Below, in pieces: positions 41,276 to 49,930 of a stretch of 55,477 nucleotides of DNA (position 1 is its first letter; each line of letters starts with the position of its first letter). The stretch covers positions 1 through 55,477 of the forward strand of contig JBBQLH010000012.1 of assembly GCA_038327685.1 (NCBI GenBank), in the 5' to 3' direction. Under the pieces are notes generated by a model. It was not told the origin of the DNA. It made no database searches and saw nothing but the letters and a program-made list of their open reading frames with translations. The stretch is from DASQFQ01 sp038327685. GTDB lineage: Bacteria > Actinomycetota > Thermoleophilia > Solirubrobacterales > Solirubrobacteraceae. The position numbers and the translations under genes are program-made.

Positions 41276-42088
41276 ATGTCCGTGTCTTCGCCGCCCCTCC
41301 CCGCGCCTGCCAGGCCAGCGCCACCCGTCGCGTCGCAGGACGTGCTCGGAGTCCCGCTGGCCCTGACCGACTACTCGAGCACGCTGGACTGGATCGAGGC
41401 GGCCGTCGCGGCCCGCCAGCGCGCCTACATCTGCGTCGCGGCGGTCCACACCGTCATGGAGTCCCAGGAGGACCCGGCGCTGCGAGAGGCCGTGCTCGCC
41501 GCGGACTTCACGGTCCCCGACGGCCAGCCGCTCGTCTGGGCCATGAACCTGCTCGGGCACAACCTCTCGAGCCGGGTCTACGGGCCCGACCTGATGGAGC
41601 GCGCCTGCGAGCGCGCCGCCCGCGCCGGCCAGACCTTCTTCCTCTACGGCGGGCGCGCGTCGGCGCTCGAGATGCTGCGCGAGGCGCTGCCCCAGCGCTA
41701 TCCGGGCCTGCGCGTCGTCGGTGCGCGGCCCGGGCCGTTCCGCGACCTCAGCCCCGAGGAGGCGGACGCGATCGCCTTCGAGCTCAACGCCGCCGAGCCC
41801 GACGTGATCTGGGTTGGGCTCGGGGTCCCGCTGCAGGAGAAGTTCATGGCCGCCATGCGCGACCGGCTCGACGCGCCCGTGCTGGTCGGCGTCGGCGCGG
41901 CCTTCGACTTCCACGCGGGCCTCAAGCGCCAGGCGCCGGACAGCCTGCAGCGGCTCGGCCTCGAATGGGCGTTCCGGCTCGCGCAGGAGCCGCGGCGGCT
42001 GTGGCGGCGCTACCTCCGCTACAACCCGCGCTTCGTGCTCGGCTTCGCGCGTCAATACCTCCGACACCTCCGCACGCGGCGCGCGTGA
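41276..42088 (+). CDS. WecG/TagA/CpsF family glycosyltransferase (GT26)
   Basis: 270 residues from the ATG at 41276; a TTG at 41258 would add six residues. LGVPLALTDYSSTLDWIEAAV, ICVAAVHTVMESQEDP, FTVPDGQPLVWAMNLLG, RVYGPDLMERACE, FFLYGGRASALEMLREALPQRYPGL and VIWVGLGVPLQEKFMAAMRD are the family's conserved blocks (PDG and GxPxQEKW-type sites). GT26 enzymes add N-acetylmannosamine-type or uronic sugars to an undecaprenyl-PP-linked acceptor at the membrane. The UDP-sugar dehydrogenase at 45995 could supply the donor. Confidence 0.95.
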   Translation: MSVSSPPLPAPARPAPPVASQDVLGVPLALTDYSSTLDWIEAAVAARQRAYICVAAVHTVMESQEDPALREAVLAADFTVPDGQPLVWAMNLLGHNLSSRVYGPDLMERACERAARAGQTFFLYGGRASALEMLREALPQRYPGLRVVGARPGPFRDLSPEEADAIAFELNAAEPDVIWVGLGVPLQEKFMAAMRDRLDAPVLVGVGAAFDFHAGLKRQAPDSLQRLGLEWAFRLAQEPRRLWRRYLRYNPRFVLGFARQYLRHLRTRRA

Positions 42089-43338
42089 GGCGGTCGCTCC
42101 TCGCCGCTCTCGCCTGCTGTGCGGCGGTCCTGGCCGGCGCCGTCCCCGCGCGGGCCGCCACCGTCGACGACGGCCCGGCGGTCGCCGCCGTGGGCCTCGG
42201 CGACGCGCGCGTCTTCATCCGCGGCACCGACAGCGCGCTGTGGACGCGCACCTGGAACGGGACGGCGTGGACGAACTGGTCCTCGCTCGGCGGCTCGCTG
42301 ACCTCCGGGCCCGCGGTGGGCTCCCGCCCCGACGGGGTGTATGACGTCGTCGTCCGCGGGCCGGACAATGCCTACTACCACCGCGCCTTCACGCCCGCCG
42401 GCGGCTGGTCGGACTTCGTCTCGCTCGGCGGCAGCTTCATCTCGGCCCCGACCGTCAGCTATCGACAGGGCCTCGGATACATCGACGTCGCCGGCGTCGC
42501 CACGGACCACCAGCTCTGGTTCACGTCCTACGTGCCGGGCAGCGGCTGGTCGGGGTGGTCCCCGCTCGGCGGCGCACTGCGCGGCAACGCGAGCATGGTC
42601 TCGCCGCGGCCGGGGGCGATCGACATCTGGGTCCGCGGCTCCGACAACCAGCTCTACCAGAAGTCCTGGACGGGCGATGCCTGGACCGACTTCATCCCGC
42701 TCGGCGGCTCGCTGACCTCCGCCGTCGCCGCCACGTCGTGGGACACCAATCGTCGCGACATCTTCGCCCGCCTCTCCGACGGCGCGATGTGGATCCGCTC
42801 CTGGACCAACACCGGGAGCTACGGCCCATGGGCACGCCTCGGCGGCCATCCGACCTCGGGCCCGGGCGCGACCGCGATCGCCCCCAATCGCCTGCTGGTC
42901 TTCTCCCGGGACGGCCAGAAGGTGGTCGCCAACAGCTTCTCGAGCACCTGGACGGGCTGGGGGGACTTCGGCTACGCGCCGCTCTTCAGCGCGCCGCGCC
43001 CGCCGCCGCCGAGCGTCGTCCCCGGTCCCACGCCCGGATCCGAGCTGCGGCTCAACGCCGGCTTCGGCTGCATCCCGCAGGGCGGCCGCGTGCCGGTGCG
43101 CGTCCGCATCAAGCAGCGCACCAATCGCCTGAAGCCGCGCGTGATCAAGGTCGTCTTCTTCATCGACGGCGGCAAGCGCAAGCGCACCGACCGCCACTCG
43201 CCTTACAAGACGCGCATCCGGGTCACGTTCAAGCGCGGCTCCAAGCACCGCGTCCACGCGCGCATCTTCTTCCGCCGCAAGGGCCAGCACCGCGTGCAGC
43301 GCAAGACGGTGTCCAAGCGCTTCACGATGTGCAAGTAG
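42085..43338 (+). CDS. Secreted beta-propeller-like lectin protein with basic Cys-bounded C-terminal domain
   Basis: 417 residues, GTG start overlapping the previous stop (GTGA). Signal peptide about 1-24 (LLAALACCAAVLAGAVPARA). Residues about 30-305 contain six repeats of about 48 residues with W-x-x-W-x-x-LGG endings (WTNWSSLGGSLTS, WSDFVSLGGSFIS, WSGWSPLGGALRG, WTDFIPLGGSLTS, GPWARLGGHPTS), the pattern of PLL/tachylectin-type sugar-binding propellers. A Pro-rich linker follows. The last 100 residues are strongly basic (KQRTNRLKPR, KRKRTDRHS) and bounded by two Cys. Likely binds the exported glycan or cell wall outside the cell. Confidence 0.85.
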   Translation: MRRSLLAALACCAAVLAGAVPARAATVDDGPAVAAVGLGDARVFIRGTDSALWTRTWNGTAWTNWSSLGGSLTSGPAVGSRPDGVYDVVVRGPDNAYYHRAFTPAGGWSDFVSLGGSFISAPTVSYRQGLGYIDVAGVATDHQLWFTSYVPGSGWSGWSPLGGALRGNASMVSPRPGAIDIWVRGSDNQLYQKSWTGDAWTDFIPLGGSLTSAVAATSWDTNRRDIFARLSDGAMWIRSWTNTGSYGPWARLGGHPTSGPGATAIAPNRLLVFSRDGQKVVANSFSSTWTGWGDFGYAPLFSAPRPPPPSVVPGPTPGSELRLNAGFGCIPQGGRVPVRVRIKQRTNRLKPRVIKVVFFIDGGKRKRTDRHSPYKTRIRVTFKRGSKHRVHARIFFRRKGQHRVQRKTVSKRFTMCK

Positions 43339-43352
43339 CGCCGGCCTCCCGC

Positions 43353-43358
43353 TAGCCT
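43353..43358 (+). promoter_or_regulatory. TAGCCT -10-type box before the 43369 epimerase
   Basis: TAGCCT followed by ten bases and the ATG, giving a leaderless or nearly leaderless mRNA. Confidence 0.45.
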
Positions 43359-43368
43359 CCCCGGCCGC

Positions 43369-44304
43369 ATGACGCGCGTTCTGGTCACCGGCGGCGCCGG
43401 CACCCTCGGCGCGGCGGTCGTCCGCCGGCTGCTCCGCGACCCCGACTACGAGGTACGCGTCTCCGACCAGCGCGCTGCGCCCGGGTGGATGCGCGAGGGC
43501 TGCGAGGTCCACCGCGGCGACCTGCGGGTGCTGAGCGAGGCGCGCAAGGCCTTCGCGGGCTGCGCGCACGCCATCCACCTCGCCGCGATCGTCGAGGGCC
43601 ACGGCAACCCGCACACGCTCACCGAGGTCAACAACGCGCTCTCCAACGCCGTCTTCCGCGCCGCGCTCGACCAGGACGTCGCGCGCTTCGTCTACGTCTC
43701 CTCCAGCACCGTCTACGAGCGCGCTACGGCGTTCCCGACCGCCGAGGACCACACCGAGGCCTGCCCGCCCCCGCGCTCGGCCTACGGCTTCTCCAAGCTC
43801 ACCGGCGAGGCCTACTGCCGGGCCGCGCACGCCGAGCACGGCCTGCCCTACACGATCTGCCGCCCTTTCAACGCCTACGGCCCCGGCGGCCCCGACGACG
43901 CCGTCATCCCCGACCTGATCCGCAAGTCGCTCGCCGGCGACACCGCGCTCGCCATCTACGGCTCGGGCGAGCAGACGCGCACCTTCACCCACCTCGAGGA
44001 CATCGCCGACGGCATCGTCCGCGCGATGGCGACCCCGGCCGCGGCCGGCGAGGCGCTCAACATCGCCTGGCGCGAGGAGACCTCGATCGCCGAGCTGGCG
44101 CGGATCTGCTGGGAGGCGTGCGGCAACGACCCCGAGGCGCTCGAGCTGGCGAGCGAGCCGAGCCCGAAGGAGATCGACCCGGAGCGCCGCTTCGCATCCG
44201 TCGAGAAGGCGCGCGAGCTGCTGGGCTGGGAGGCGCGGATCGGCGTCGCCGAGGGCGTGGCGCAGACGGTGGAGTGGCTGCGCGAGGCGAAGGTGGCGGC
44301 ATGA
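43369..44304 (+). CDS. NAD-dependent epimerase/dehydratase (SDR, UDP-sugar epimerase-like)
   Basis: 311 residues. RVLVTGGAGTLGAAV (NAD site), VYVSSSTVYE (catalytic Ser), SAYGFSKLTGE (YxxxK), CRPFNAYGPGG and SGEQTRTFTHLEDIADG are all intact, matching UDP-glucose/GlcNAc 4-epimerase-like enzymes. The lack of further motifs prevents naming the sugar. It overlaps the next gene (ATGA) and probably forms one sugar-nucleotide unit with it. Confidence 0.92.
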   Translation: MTRVLVTGGAGTLGAAVVRRLLRDPDYEVRVSDQRAAPGWMREGCEVHRGDLRVLSEARKAFAGCAHAIHLAAIVEGHGNPHTLTEVNNALSNAVFRAALDQDVARFVYVSSSTVYERATAFPTAEDHTEACPPPRSAYGFSKLTGEAYCRAAHAEHGLPYTICRPFNAYGPGGPDDAVIPDLIRKSLAGDTALAIYGSGEQTRTFTHLEDIADGIVRAMATPAAAGEALNIAWREETSIAELARICWEACGNDPEALELASEPSPKEIDPERRFASVEKARELLGWEARIGVAEGVAQTVEWLREAKVAA

Positions 44305-45266
44305 GCGCGCGGCGCGCACTGATCACGGGGATCACGGGCCAGGACGGCTCCCACCTCGCGGACCTACTGCTGGAGAAGGGCTACGAGGTCCACGGCATGG
44401 TCCGCCGCGCCTCAACCGAGAAGTTCGAGCGCATCGAGCACCTGCGCGACAAGGTGACCCTCCACCAGGGCGACCTGCTCGACCACCGCTCGCTCGTCGA
44501 CACGCTGCGCGGCGCGCGGCCGCACGAGATCTACAACCTCGCCGCGATGTCCTTCGTCGCCGTCTCCTGGACCCAGCCGACGCTGACCGCGGAGTTCACC
44601 GGCGTCGGCGTCACGCGCCTGCTGGAGGCGATCCGCGAGGTCTGCCCCGAGGCGCGCTTCTACCAGGCCTCCTCGAGCGAGATGTTCGGGAAGGTGCGCG
44701 AGACCCCGCAGACCGAGTCAACGCCCTTCTACCCCCGCTCCCCGTACGGCGTGGCGAAGGTCTACGCCCACCACATCACGGTCAACTACCGCGAGTCCTA
44801 CGACATGCCGCTTTGCTCCGGAATTCTGTTCAACCACGAGGGGCCTCGTCGGGGCCGGGAATTCGTGACGCGCAAGATCACCTGGCACGCGGCGGCCATC
44901 AAGCTCGGCCTGAAGAACGATCTGACCCTCGGCAACCTCGACGCCAAGCGCGACTGGGGCTACGCGGTCGACTACGTCGAGGCGATGTGGCTGATGCTCC
45001 AGCAGGACACGCCCGACGACTTCGTGATCGCGACCGGCGAGACCAACAGCGTCCGGCGCTGCGTGGAGATCGCCTTCGACCACGCCGGGATCGACTGGGA
45101 GTCGCACGTGCGCCTCGACGACGCGCTGAAGCGCCCGGCCGAGGTGGACCTGCTGGTCGGCGACGCCTCCAAGGCCGGGCGCGTGCTCGGGTGGACGCCG
45201 AAGACGAACTTCGAGCAGTTGATCCGGTTGATGGTCGACGCGGACTTGAAGCTGCTGGGCGACTGA
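44301..45266 (+). CDS. gmd: GDP-mannose 4,6-dehydratase
   Basis: 321 residues, the usual Gmd length. LITGITGQDGSHLADLLLEKGYEVHG is the NADP-binding start, RRASTEKFERIEHL the conserved loop, QASSSEMFGKVRETPQTE the active-site Ser/Glu block, SPYGVAKVYAHH the YxxxK (Tyr149, Lys153), FNHEGPRRGREFVTRKIT the GDP-mannose-binding block, and GNLDAKRDWGYAVDYVEAMW the C-terminal signature. Converts GDP-mannose to GDP-4-keto-6-deoxymannose, precursor of fucose, rhamnose or perosamine-type sugars. The partner 4-reductase could be the upstream SDR, but that is inference. Confidence 0.96.
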   Translation: MSARRALITGITGQDGSHLADLLLEKGYEVHGMVRRASTEKFERIEHLRDKVTLHQGDLLDHRSLVDTLRGARPHEIYNLAAMSFVAVSWTQPTLTAEFTGVGVTRLLEAIREVCPEARFYQASSSEMFGKVRETPQTESTPFYPRSPYGVAKVYAHHITVNYRESYDMPLCSGILFNHEGPRRGREFVTRKITWHAAAIKLGLKNDLTLGNLDAKRDWGYAVDYVEAMWLMLQQDTPDDFVIATGETNSVRRCVEIAFDHAGIDWESHVRLDDALKRPAEVDLLVGDASKAGRVLGWTPKTNFEQLIRLMVDADLKLLGD

Positions 45267-45306
45267 GGGTCCACCGGAGCGGTGTCGCACCCACCGTCTG
45301 CGGTGC

Positions 45307-45312
45307 TACACT
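45307..45312 (+). promoter_or_regulatory. TACACT -10-type box, leaderless start of the antitoxin gene
   Basis: TACACT, CGACGCC (7 bases), then the ATG at 45320. A close match to the leaderless pattern. Confidence 0.5.
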
Positions 45313-45319
45313 CGACGCC

Positions 45320-45583
45320 ATGCCGACCACGCAGCCGCGCTACACGGTGACCGACACCGGCGACGTGCGCGAGATGCTCGACCTCGCGCATCGCCGCTGG
45401 CCGGAGATCTCCGACCGTCGTCGGCTCCTGCTGCGCCTCGCAGCCGCCGGTCGGGACGCCGTCGCGGCGGACGTGGCGCGCGCCGACGACAAGCGTCGTC
45501 GCGCAGGCCAGCACGCCGCCATCGGCCGCGCCGCCGAGCTCGTCGAGGTCGACGCGCTCCTCGCCGACGCGGCATGGCGCTGA
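45320..45583 (+). CDS. Putative type II antitoxin, partner of the PIN toxin
   Basis: 87 residues, ten-base overlap with the PIN gene that follows. The middle is helical and Arg-rich (LLLRLAAAGRDAVAADVARADDKRRRAG). The N-terminal TTQPRYTVTDTGDVREMLDLAHRRWPE could be a DNA-binding or dimer segment, but no ribbon-helix-helix or AbrB motif is certain. Identification rests mainly on size, overlap and partner. It has its own leaderless-type promoter inside the sugar operon. Confidence 0.75.
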   Translation: MPTTQPRYTVTDTGDVREMLDLAHRRWPEISDRRRLLLRLAAAGRDAVAADVARADDKRRRAGQHAAIGRAAELVEVDALLADAAWR

Positions 45584-45945
45584 GACTGCTCCTCGTCGAC
45601 AAGTCGGCCTACGTGCGCAGCACGATCGACACCTCGACCGAGGACGAGCTGTGCCTCTGCGCGGTCACCCGGCTCGAGCTGCTCTACAGCGCGCGCTCGC
45701 AGCGAAGCTACGTCCAGCTGGAGGAGGACCTGCAGCTGTTCCGCGACCTTCGCATGGACGCCGAGACGTTCGCCACGGCACTCGCGGCGCAGCGCGAGCT
45801 CGCGGCCGGCGGCCACCACAGAGTCCCGATCCCCGATCTGCTCATCGCGGCGTGCGCCCAGCAGCACGGGGCCGACGTCGTGCACGTCGACCGGCATTTC
45901 GACACGCTCGCGCGCGTGCTCGCCTTCACCCCGCTGCGCTGGTAG
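45574..45945 (+). CDS. VapC-like PIN-domain ribonuclease toxin
   Basis: 123 residues, a typical PIN length. The four acidic residues are visible: LLVDKSAY (first Asp), VTRLELLYSA (Glu), PIPDLLIAACA (Asp) and VDRHFDTLA (final Asp). These bind Mg/Mn in VapC-type RNases that cut tRNA or rRNA when the antitoxin is lost. It sits between gmd and a UDP-sugar dehydrogenase, suggesting it was captured by the island and could help stabilise it. Confidence 0.92.
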   Translation: MALRLLLVDKSAYVRSTIDTSTEDELCLCAVTRLELLYSARSQRSYVQLEEDLQLFRDLRMDAETFATALAAQRELAAGGHHRVPIPDLLIAACAQQHGADVVHVDRHFDTLARVLAFTPLRW

Positions 45946-45994
45946 GCCGCTACCGTGGGGGAGTCCGCGGGGTGACGTTGAATCAGGAGTGCGC

Positions 45995-47242
45995 ATGAGC
46001 GTTGGGATCGTCGGACTGGGTTATGTCGGGCTGCCGCTCGCGGTCGGCTTCGCCGAGGCCGGGGTCGACGTCATCGGCGTCGACGTCGACCAGGGCAAGA
46101 TCGCCGCTCTGCGCGAGGGCCAGTCCCACATCGAGGACATCCCCTCCGAGCGCCTCGGCGCCGTGCTCGACCGCTGCAGCTTCACCACCCGCTTCGTCGA
46201 GCTGCACGAGGCCGAGGCGATCCTCGTCTGCGTCCCGACGCCGCTGACGCGCAACCGCGAGCCGGACCTGGGTCCGCTCCTCAACGCTTCCCGTGCCCTC
46301 GCCGGCGTGATCGCCCGCGGCCAGCTCGTCGTGCTCGAGTCGACGACCTTCCCCGGCACCACGCGCGAGCACCTCGTGCCGCTGCTGGAGGAGTCCGGCC
46401 TGCGCGCGGGCGAGGACTTCTCACTTGCCTTCTCGCCCGAGCGCGTCGACCCCGGCCGCACCGACTTCACCCTGCGCAACACCCCGAAGGTCGTGGGCGG
46501 GCTGACGCCGGCGTGCACAGACCGCGCTGTCGAGCTCTACGGCCGCGTCTGCGACACGTTGGTGCCCGTCTCCACCCCGGAGGTCGCCGAGCTCTCCAAG
46601 CTGCTGGAGAACATCTTCAGGTCGGTCAACATCGCTTTGGTGAACGAGATGGCGATGCTCGCCGACCGGATGGGCATCGACATCTGGGAGGTCATCGACG
46701 CCGCCGCGACCAAGCCTTTCGGCTTCACGCGATTCGATCCAGGCCCGGGCATGGGCGGGCACTGCCTGCCGGTCGACCCCTTCTACCTGACCTGGAAGGC
46801 GCGCGAGTACGACATGTCGACCGAGTTCATCGAGCTGGCCGGCAAGGTCAACCAGGCGATGCCGTACTTCTGCCTGGAGAAGATCGAGCGGACCTTGAAC
46901 GACGACGGGAAGGCAGTCAAAGGCGCGAAGGTGCTCGTGCTCGGCGTGGCGTACAAGGCAGGCACCACCGACATGCGCGAGTCGCCCGCACTCAAGATCG
47001 TGGACCTCCTCGTCGAACGAGGGGCGGAGGTCGCATACCACGATCCGTTCGTCGCCGATATCGGCCGTCACGGCCTCCGCAGCATCGCAGTGGAGCAGGG
47101 ACTCGAGGGTTGCGACATCGCGGTCATCGTCACAGCGCACCCGGGTGTCGACCACGAAGCGATCGCACGCGAGGCGCCGGCGACCGTCGACCTGCGCGGG
47201 GTAACTCGACAGCTGGGCTTGGCGCGGGCGCGTCAGCTGTAG
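45995..47242 (+). CDS. UDP-sugar 6-dehydrogenase (WbpA/WecC-like)
   Basis: 415 residues from the ATG at 45995, which has AGGAG five bases upstream, one of the few clear Shine-Dalgarno sites in the window; a GTG at 45989 is less likely. IVGLGYVGLPLAVGFAEAG (NAD), VCVPTPLTRNREPDL, LESTTFPGTT, FSPERVDPG, and GMGGHCLPVDPFYL with catalytic Cys257. The GGHCLPVDPFY form favours UDP-HexNAc dehydrogenases over UDP-glucose dehydrogenase. Oxidises C6 to give a uronic acid sugar. A TACCGT box lies about 40 bases upstream. Last gene before the composition shift. Confidence 0.95.
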   Translation: MSVGIVGLGYVGLPLAVGFAEAGVDVIGVDVDQGKIAALREGQSHIEDIPSERLGAVLDRCSFTTRFVELHEAEAILVCVPTPLTRNREPDLGPLLNASRALAGVIARGQLVVLESTTFPGTTREHLVPLLEESGLRAGEDFSLAFSPERVDPGRTDFTLRNTPKVVGGLTPACTDRAVELYGRVCDTLVPVSTPEVAELSKLLENIFRSVNIALVNEMAMLADRMGIDIWEVIDAAATKPFGFTRFDPGPGMGGHCLPVDPFYLTWKAREYDMSTEFIELAGKVNQAMPYFCLEKIERTLNDDGKAVKGAKVLVLGVAYKAGTTDMRESPALKIVDLLVERGAEVAYHDPFVADIGRHGLRSIAVEQGLEGCDIAVIVTAHPGVDHEAIAREAPATVDLRGVTRQLGLARARQL

Positions 47243-47283
47243 TCCGCCACGGCGACCACCGTAGTAGATCTGGGCTGTCCTCA

Positions 47284-47289
47284 TAAGAT
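47284..47289 (+). promoter_or_regulatory. TAAGAT -10-type box before the aminotransferase remnant
   Basis: TAAGAT followed by CCGGGT and the ATG at 47296. Spacing fits a leaderless start, although the gene is broken. Confidence 0.3.
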
Positions 47290-47295
47290 CCGGGT

Positions 47296-47962
47296 ATGGC
47301 CTTCGCTGCTACAAACGCCGTGGAACACGCCGGGGCGGCCTCAATCCTCGTCGACTGCGATTCGGCCATCGAACTCATCGATCTCGATGCCCCCGAGAGC
47401 GTCTCGCCACGCACCAACGCGATCATGCCCGCACATCTCAACGTCCGGCCTATCGATATGGATCGCATGCATCAACTGCGAGATCCGCTAGGGATCGCAG
47501 TGCTCGAGGATGCGGCACACGCGAACGCCGCCAGGTCGCGCCGACAGCGCACCGGGAGTCACCACCACCTAGCCACCTACTCGTCCTACGTCACGACGAA
47601 CGCCACGACCACTCAGGGCGGAGCTCTCGTGATGCGTCAATCGCGACCCTGGTACACAATCCATGTGACTGATGACGCTCCTCTGAGGGCAGATGACCTG
47701 TTGTCACGGCGTCAGCAACAGCTGATTGGCATTGAGGTACATTATCGTGGCCTACACCTGCCTCCGAATAGCCGAACGCGCTACGACCTCGATCCGGCGT
47801 GCTTACCCGAGTCAATCGCGATCTCCAATATCAGCAATCGTGCAAAGCGTGACGCTCGGCCCGAAGCTCACCGACTCCGATCAAGCCGACGCAGTCAGCG
47901 CGCGGCGGAGTGCCTTGGCTGCACAGTGCCGACCGACGCATTCGACGCTGGACACCCCATGA
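47296..47962 (+). pseudogene. Decayed DegT/DnrJ/EryC1/StrS sugar aminotransferase
   Basis: AFAATNAVEHAGAASILVDCD, DLDAPESVSPRTNAIMPAHL and GIAVLEDAAHANAA match the middle of a PLP-dependent sugar aminotransferase. About 60-80 N-terminal residues are missing. The block that should carry the PLP lysine (SYVTKN-type) reads SSYVTTNATTTQGGALV, so the lysine is Thr. A central segment is deleted. The C-terminal GIEVHYRGLHLPP is followed near 47835 by a one-base frame change into SVTLGPKLTDSDQADAVS. That frame ends at TGA 47960-47962, overlapping the next ATG (ATGA), which confirms the ancestral frame. It once made an amino sugar. Confidence 0.85.
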
Positions 47963-48687
47963 GCCAGGGTTGGGGCGGCCTCCAAGGACTCTTTCGACGA
48001 CCTCGCATTCGGCGCGTGAGCTCACCAGCCCGACGCGCATTGAATCGCTGGCGCGATTACCGCCGCCGTGCGCCGACCCATCGATCGAGCATCGAGTACT
48101 GGTCCGCGCGGGCTGACGAGCTCGGCGCGGCGGCTGTTTTCAACCGAGGCCACTCTCCTGCGCGACACGCCGAGATCACAGCCCACCAGAAGGACGTTCT
48201 CTATCCGTGTCTGCGCGCGGAACTCGCAGGATGGGAACGTGACGTCCTGGATTTTGGGTGCGGGACCGGCCGTTTCACGCGCGACCTGGCCGCACTCGTC
48301 AGTGGACAGGCTATAGGTGTCGACCCGATCAGTGCCCTCTTGGACCTGGCGCCGCGGCATAGCTCAGTCGACTACAAGACTATGACACCGGGTCGGGTGC
48401 CGGCGGACACCGGCTCGATTGACGTCGTGTGGGTCTGTCTTGTGCTCGGCGGCATTACAGATGCCGATGATCTTCGTCAGACCGCGAGCGAACTTGAGCG
48501 TGTCCTCCAGCAGGACGGCCTGCTATTCCTCGTGGAGAATGTTGCTAATCGCCCAAGTAGCTCCACGTGGGTTTACCGCACCGTTGCTGAATATTCCTCG
48601 CTGTTTCGCAGTGTGGCCCTTCGACAGGTGGGTGAGTATGTCGACCTTGGCGAGCGCATCGCAGTCCTCGCGGGCCGGCGCTCATGA
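47959..48687 (+). CDS. Class I SAM-dependent methyltransferase
   Basis: 242 residues from the ATG at 47959, overlapping the end of the aminotransferase remnant (ATGA). The first 70 residues are Arg-rich. VLDFGCGTGRFTRDLAAL is SAM motif I, IGVDPISALLDLA motif II, IDVVWVCLVLGGITD motif IV and LERVLQQDGLLFLVEN the last core strand. Reading the frame back to 47296 gives one long open frame, but its first part is the broken aminotransferase. Likely methylates a sugar of the O-unit. Confidence 0.87.
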   Translation: MSQGWGGLQGLFRRPRIRRVSSPARRALNRWRDYRRRAPTHRSSIEYWSARADELGAAAVFNRGHSPARHAEITAHQKDVLYPCLRAELAGWERDVLDFGCGTGRFTRDLAALVSGQAIGVDPISALLDLAPRHSSVDYKTMTPGRVPADTGSIDVVWVCLVLGGITDADDLRQTASELERVLQQDGLLFLVENVANRPSSSTWVYRTVAEYSSLFRSVALRQVGEYVDLGERIAVLAGRRS

Positions 48688-48757
48688 CGATCGCATGGCG
48701 ACGGCGCCTTCGCCCGCGCGCGTGCGCGGGCCGAGCGGATAACACCAGGCGGCCCCT

Positions 48758-49930
48758 GTGAAAGTCGGGATCATCGGCTTCGGTGGCGCAGGTAGCGCGC
48801 ACTACGAGTATTTTCAGTGCGTGCCGGGCTGCGAGGTCGTACGTATATTTGATCCAAAGCCCGAGGGTCGCGCTCGCGCCGCGAGGTACCTCCCTCCGCA
48901 TCAAGTGTGCAGCGAGCTAGCTCTCCTCTGGGAAGGGCTCGACGCCGTTTCGGTATGCACGCCGGACGACACGCACGCGGACTACATTGTTGAGGCGTTG
49001 TCCCAGGAAGTGCATGTGCTTTGCGAGAAGCCGCTTACGGATTCACGGGATGGAATCGTCCGCATCATGGAGGCCACGGCGACATCACGCATGACACTCG
49101 CTGTGCTTCACCAGATGCGCTTTGTACCGCTGTTCGTTAAGCTCAAGCGCGCGATTGATGAGGGCGATCTAGGTAGGCTGTCGTATATTGAGGGGTACTA
49201 CGTTCACGACCTCACGACGCGGGCGTTTCAGTACGACAATTGGCGCAGTCAAGGACGCGCTACGCCAATGGTTTATGCTGGCTGCCACTTCGTCGATCTG
49301 TTGCGCTGGTTGGTCGGCGAGGAGCCGTCTGAGGTGGTCGCCATGTCCAACCATCTCGCCTTCCCAGAATACCCTGAAGCGGACCTCACGGCTGCGCTGC
49401 TGCGCTTCCCGTCCTCAGTCATCGGGAAGGTGCTCGTATCGATAGGCACCGCTGGCCCGCAGGACCACTCGGTTCGCGCCTATGGAGATATCGCCACGGT
49501 TGAGAATGCCGCCCTGTTCGACAAGAAGGGTGCGTGGACTCGGACGCTCCACAAGCCAACTTTGGTCCAACGCGAGCTCCTGCGCGACGCTCGCCTCACG
49601 CCTCGTACTAGCGCGCGACGGCTGCTCGGCCAGCTGTCACGCAACGGTCGCGCGCGGATGTTGACCGGCGCGTTCAACGCCTTGCGACGCGCATGTCCGC
49701 CTCCGGGGTTCCAATACGGTCCCCGTCACTTTCCATTGCGACTGTATGAGCACCAGGTTGCCTGTGTAGCCGCAATCGAGGACTTCGTTCGCGCGGCGCG
49801 CACCGGAGGCCGGCCCGTTTGTGCCGCAGACGACTCTGCGCAGACGATCCTCGCCTGCCTCGCCGCGCTCGAGGCGTCACGGACGAACGCGCCCGCTCGC
49901 GTGCAGCCACTTGGCGAGCTCACAGCGTAA
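48758..49930 (+). CDS. Gfo/Idh/MocA family sugar oxidoreductase
   Basis: 390 residues, GTG start. VGIIGFGGAGSAHYEYF is the NAD(P) site, AVSVCTPDDTHADYIVEAL the second strand, HVLCEKPLT holds the catalytic Lys91, and VYAGCHFVDLLRWLVG is the substrate-site His/Asp helix. The C-terminal beta-sheet domain follows. These enzymes oxidise or reduce keto-sugar nucleotides. The 70-base gap before it shows no clear promoter. Codons ending in A/T are more frequent than in genes left of 47 kb. Confidence 0.92.
   Translation: MKVGIIGFGGAGSAHYEYFQCVPGCEVVRIFDPKPEGRARAARYLPPHQVCSELALLWEGLDAVSVCTPDDTHADYIVEALSQEVHVLCEKPLTDSRDGIVRIMEATATSRMTLAVLHQMRFVPLFVKLKRAIDEGDLGRLSYIEGYYVHDLTTRAFQYDNWRSQGRATPMVYAGCHFVDLLRWLVGEEPSEVVAMSNHLAFPEYPEADLTAALLRFPSSVIGKVLVSIGTAGPQDHSVRAYGDIATVENAALFDKKGAWTRTLHKPTLVQRELLRDARLTPRTSARRLLGQLSRNGRARMLTGAFNALRRACPPPGFQYGPRHFPLRLYEHQVACVAAIEDFVRAARTGGRPVCAADDSAQTILACLAALEASRTNAPARVQPLGELTA

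Noticed and set aside
47296..48687. A single 463-aa aminotransferase-methyltransferase fusion protein
   Set aside because: The first part lacks the N terminus and PLP lysine and its true C terminus is in another frame; the methyltransferase has its own ATGA-coupled start.
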